64,000 nt of DNA from VXOZ01 sp965220045 (lineage in GTDB: Bacteria; Chloroflexota; UBA11872; VXOZ01), in assembly GCA_965220045.1 (NCBI GenBank), contig OZ244803.1:1984001-2048000 (forward strand), given 5' to 3'. Numbering within the stretch: the stretch's first letter is position 1; every line of letters starts with the position of its first letter. This document shows positions 61,919 to 64,000 of the stretch, one piece after another. The position numbers and the translations under genes were made by a program. The notes under the pieces were generated by a model. It did not search any database and had not been told where the DNA came from. It saw only the letters and a list, made by a program, of their open reading frames with translations.

Positions 61919-61988
61919 CTGGGACTGTGCGGGTTCTGTTTAGAGAGCCCTCTTCCGCCTAGTCACTACCTCCACGGAGACGAGAATC

Positions 61989-63017
61989 ATGGAATCTCCA
62001 GTCGAACCAACAACCGGCGACTGCACATCCACTCTTGAGAACGAACAGCACTTTGACGTGTTGGTGGTTGGGAGCATAAACACGGACCTGGTTGTGCCAG
62101 TCCCTACGCTCCCCCAGGCGGGCGAAACCGTGCTGGGCGGCGATTTGCGACACATCAGCGGCGGCAAGGGCGCCAATCAGGCAGTCGCGGCGGCCCGTTT
62201 AGGCGCTCGTACCGCTTTGCTCGGTTGCGTCGGCGCTGACGAATTCGGCAGAGCACGCCTGCAAGATCTCAGGTCACACGGCGTGACCGTCGGCGGCGAA
62301 CCTATCTGCCCAACGCTGCCGACCGGCGCGGCTCTCATTCTGGTCGATGAAGCGGGCGACAATGTCATAGCGGTGGCTCCCGGCGCCAATGCGGGGCTCA
62401 AGCGGTCCCATATATTTGCCGCCGCCAAGCTTTTTCAGCGGAGCCGCGTTCTCGTCTGCCAGCTGGAAGTCCCACTGGATACGGTAAGTGCCGCCCTTGA
62501 GCAAGCACACGAACACGGACGAACGACCATTCTGAATGCCGCGCCCGGCACCGTAGAGGCCGCCTCGCTGTTGGAAGTAACCGATGTGCTGGTGGCAAAC
62601 CAAGCGGAGGCAGCCAGCCTGCTCGGCCATCCGGTAAAGTCGATAGCAGAAGCGAAGGCAGCCGCGGCAGAGCTCTGCGGCGCAGTGCGCGACGGGCTCG
62701 TGCTTACGCTTGGCGCAGAAGGCAGCATCTTGGCGTCCCGCGACGGAGTGTTGCACGTCCCCGCCTGGCATGTGCCAACCGTTGACGCCACTGCCGCCGG
62801 CGACTCATTTGTCGGCGCACTGGCGGCAGCGCTCTCACACGGGGAAGAACTAGCGACGGCCGCCCGCTATGCGACGGCGGCCGCCGCGATTACGGTCGGG
62901 CGTTTTGGCGCGCAACCGTCGCTGCCAACCGATGAGGAAGTCGCTGCATTCCTTCAAGATCCGCCTGTTGCTGAATGTGCCGAAGACTGCCACGATAGGG
63001 TAAGCGGCAAGTCGTGA
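61989..63017 (+). CDS. rbsK: Ribokinase
   Basis: 342 residues. After a 22-residue non-conserved start, VLVVGSINTDLVVPVPTLPQAGETV and ISGGKGANQAVAAARLGA are the ribokinase signatures; DATAAGDSFVGALAAALSHG is the ATP/anion-hole motif with catalytic Asp. It phosphorylates ribose or deoxyribose at O5. An in-frame start nearer the conserved core is not obvious, so the ATG at 61989 is kept. A second PfkB-family gene follows at 23 bp. Confidence 0.9.
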   Translation: MESPVEPTTGDCTSTLENEQHFDVLVVGSINTDLVVPVPTLPQAGETVLGGDLRHISGGKGANQAVAAARLGARTALLGCVGADEFGRARLQDLRSHGVTVGGEPICPTLPTGAALILVDEAGDNVIAVAPGANAGLKRSHIFAAAKLFQRSRVLVCQLEVPLDTVSAALEQAHEHGRTTILNAAPGTVEAASLLEVTDVLVANQAEAASLLGHPVKSIAEAKAAAAELCGAVRDGLVLTLGAEGSILASRDGVLHVPAWHVPTVDATAAGDSFVGALAAALSHGEELATAARYATAAAAITVGRFGAQPSLPTDEEVAAFLQDPPVAECAEDCHDRVSGKS

Positions 63018-63039
63018 CCGTTCCGCCGGAGGGTCTCTC

Positions 63040-64000
63040 GTGACATCACCTGCATGGCAAGACGCCTTGGCACGCTTTACAGCGCAGCGCTTGCTCGTCA
63101 TCGGCGACATGGTCGCTGACGAGCACATCTTTACCCGCGCGAGCGGCATGTCCCGCGAGGCCCCCTTGCCGGTCTTGCAGTACGTTGACCGCAAGCTCGT
63201 TCCCGGCGGCGCTACCAACGTTGCCCGCAACGCCCGGGCCCTTGGTGCCGAAGTTTGGGTCTCTGGCGTGATCGGAGACGATGCTATTGGGCATGACTTG
63301 CGGCAAATGCTGGAGGACGATGGCATTGACTGCGGCGACTTGCTTGCGGACGATGGCCGAGCGACATCGACCAAGACCCGCATTTGGGCCGGCGGCGATC
63401 AACAGCCCGTGCAACAGCAAGTCTGCCGTTTGGATCGCGTCGGACGAGAGCCAAATTCGGCTGTGCTTTGCCGGCAGGTAAAGGCGGGACTGGAGACGCG
63501 CATTCCGCAGGTAGACGCCATCATCGTCGCGGACTACGAGATCAGCATGGTGGACGATGCCATCATCGAGTCTGTTCTGCAGTGTGCGCGCGCGGCACAG
63601 AAGCCGGTGACCGTCGATTCTCACGGCAACCTGACGCGGTTTCCAAGCGCCAACACCTTCACGCCGAACCAACCGGAAGTGGAGTTCACGCTGGGACGCA
63701 CCTTGGAAACGCGGGCAGAACTCGAAGAGGCCGGCGCGGCCTTGCTCGAAATGCTGCAGACCCAGGTGGTCCTCATCACGCGCGGCAGTGAGGGCATGTC
63801 GCTCTTTGCCGCTGGGGCCGCTCCCTGCCATATCCCGGCGTTGGGCGACGGCGGCATTGTCGACCCGACCGGCGCCGGAGACACAGTGTCAGCGGTCCTA
63901 ACGCTGGCGCTGCTTGCTGGCTTACCGCCGCCGCGCGCTGCTATGCTGGCGTCAGCGGCAGCGAGCGTCGTCGTGCGCAAAATTGGCGCCGCCGTGGCCA
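63040..64000 (+). CDS. RfaE1/HldE-like PfkB kinase (partial, cut by window end)
   Basis: 320 residues from the GTG at 63040 (GGAGGG upstream), with no stop before the end of the window. LLVIGDMVADEHIF and PGGATNVARNARALGAEVWVSGVIGDD are typical of D-glycero-beta-D-manno-heptose-7-phosphate kinase (HldA/RfaE1). TPNQPEVEFTLG and DPTGAGDTVSAVLTLALLAG carry the ATP-binding and catalytic Asp sites. A fused nucleotidyltransferase domain (HldE) may follow outside the window. It would supply ADP-heptose or a related sugar for the glycan genes upstream. Confidence 0.88.
   Translation, partial: MTSPAWQDALARFTAQRLLVIGDMVADEHIFTRASGMSREAPLPVLQYVDRKLVPGGATNVARNARALGAEVWVSGVIGDDAIGHDLRQMLEDDGIDCGDLLADDGRATSTKTRIWAGGDQQPVQQQVCRLDRVGREPNSAVLCRQVKAGLETRIPQVDAIIVADYEISMVDDAIIESVLQCARAAQKPVTVDSHGNLTRFPSANTFTPNQPEVEFTLGRTLETRAELEEAGAALLEMLQTQVVLITRGSEGMSLFAAGAAPCHIPALGDGGIVDPTGAGDTVSAVLTLALLAGLPPPRAAMLASAAASVVVRKIGAAVA

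Noticed and set aside
1..64000. CRISPR arrays
   Set aside because: No regularly spaced direct repeats of 25-40 bp were seen and there are no cas genes.

Overview
The window reads as a chromosome segment of an uncultivated, GC-rich (estimated by eye at about 58-60%) bacterium. I think it is most likely a member of the Chloroflexota, for example a SAR202-like or sponge-associated lineage, but this rests on gene content and not on a marker phylogeny. The pointers are enolase-superfamily paralogues next to a PHP hydrolase, a DUF6067-type glycoside-hydrolase-like lipoprotein, an MMPL exporter, and an actinobacterial-style inositol-lipid gene set outside an obviously actinobacterial context. Gene density is high. 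The gene-poor stretches are 2588-3181, 19138-20119, 20876-22128, 22816-23539, 24356-24835, 40065-40451 and 41895-42435.

Layout. 1-2587 (minus): a lipoprotein with SPOR-like and beta-propeller regions, cut by the window edge, behind a TPR protein. 3182-11842 (plus): an exopolysaccharide or O-antigen locus with five glycosyltransferases, an O-antigen ligase/polymerase-like membrane protein and a polyprenyl-phosphate sugar-1-phosphate transferase, with genes often overlapping by a few bases. 11925-15417: two enolase-superfamily enzymes flanking a CehA/McbA-type PHP protein, probably for acid-sugar breakdown. 15455-16509: rplU, rpmA and tRNA-Ala(CGC). 16672-26581: an MMPL exporter, a membrane protein, a PAS-LuxR regulator, a bacterial voltage-gated cation channel and an NCS2-like permease with an ATPase-like tail.

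26678-38836 is the most remarkable region: a type I restriction-modification locus (hsdM ... hsdS ... hsdR) opened up by three inserted modules. Between hsdM and hsdS sits TIR / three-TM membrane protein / TIR. Between hsdS and hsdR sit a Dam-type methylase / ParB-like protein / PD-(D/E)XK-like nuclease trio and a VapBC toxin-antitoxin pair. A short relic of a second hsdR N-terminus lies just before vapB. The two inserted defence modules look clearly more AT-rich than hsdM and the 5' half of hsdR. I regard them as the best candidates for an undescribed or poorly described system.

38910-49438 carries mixed genes: lipoproteins, a LURP-one/scramblase protein, a methyltransferase, a VOC protein, the glycosidase-like lipoprotein, tpiA, a cysteine desulfurase and a YtxH protein. 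49547-49804 contains a chain of complementary segments that looks like a structured RNA. 49960-54400 is a methyl-cycle group (mtnP, a PfkB kinase, ahcY, metK), followed by a MITE-like element with terminal inverted repeats and a 5-bp target duplication.

54746-59821 (minus) is an ArsR regulator and an operon-like run: inositol-3-phosphate synthase, PatA-like acyltransferase, PHP protein, PimA-like mannosyltransferase and phosphatidylinositol-phosphate synthase. This is a near-complete mycobacterial-type phosphatidylinositol mannoside pathway. 60057-64000 (plus) holds a GT4 transferase, a WecG/TagA/CpsF transferase, a ribokinase and a heptose-7-phosphate-kinase-like PfkB protein cut by the window end. 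No CRISPR array, rRNA or intact transposase gene was seen. GC statements throughout are by eye.
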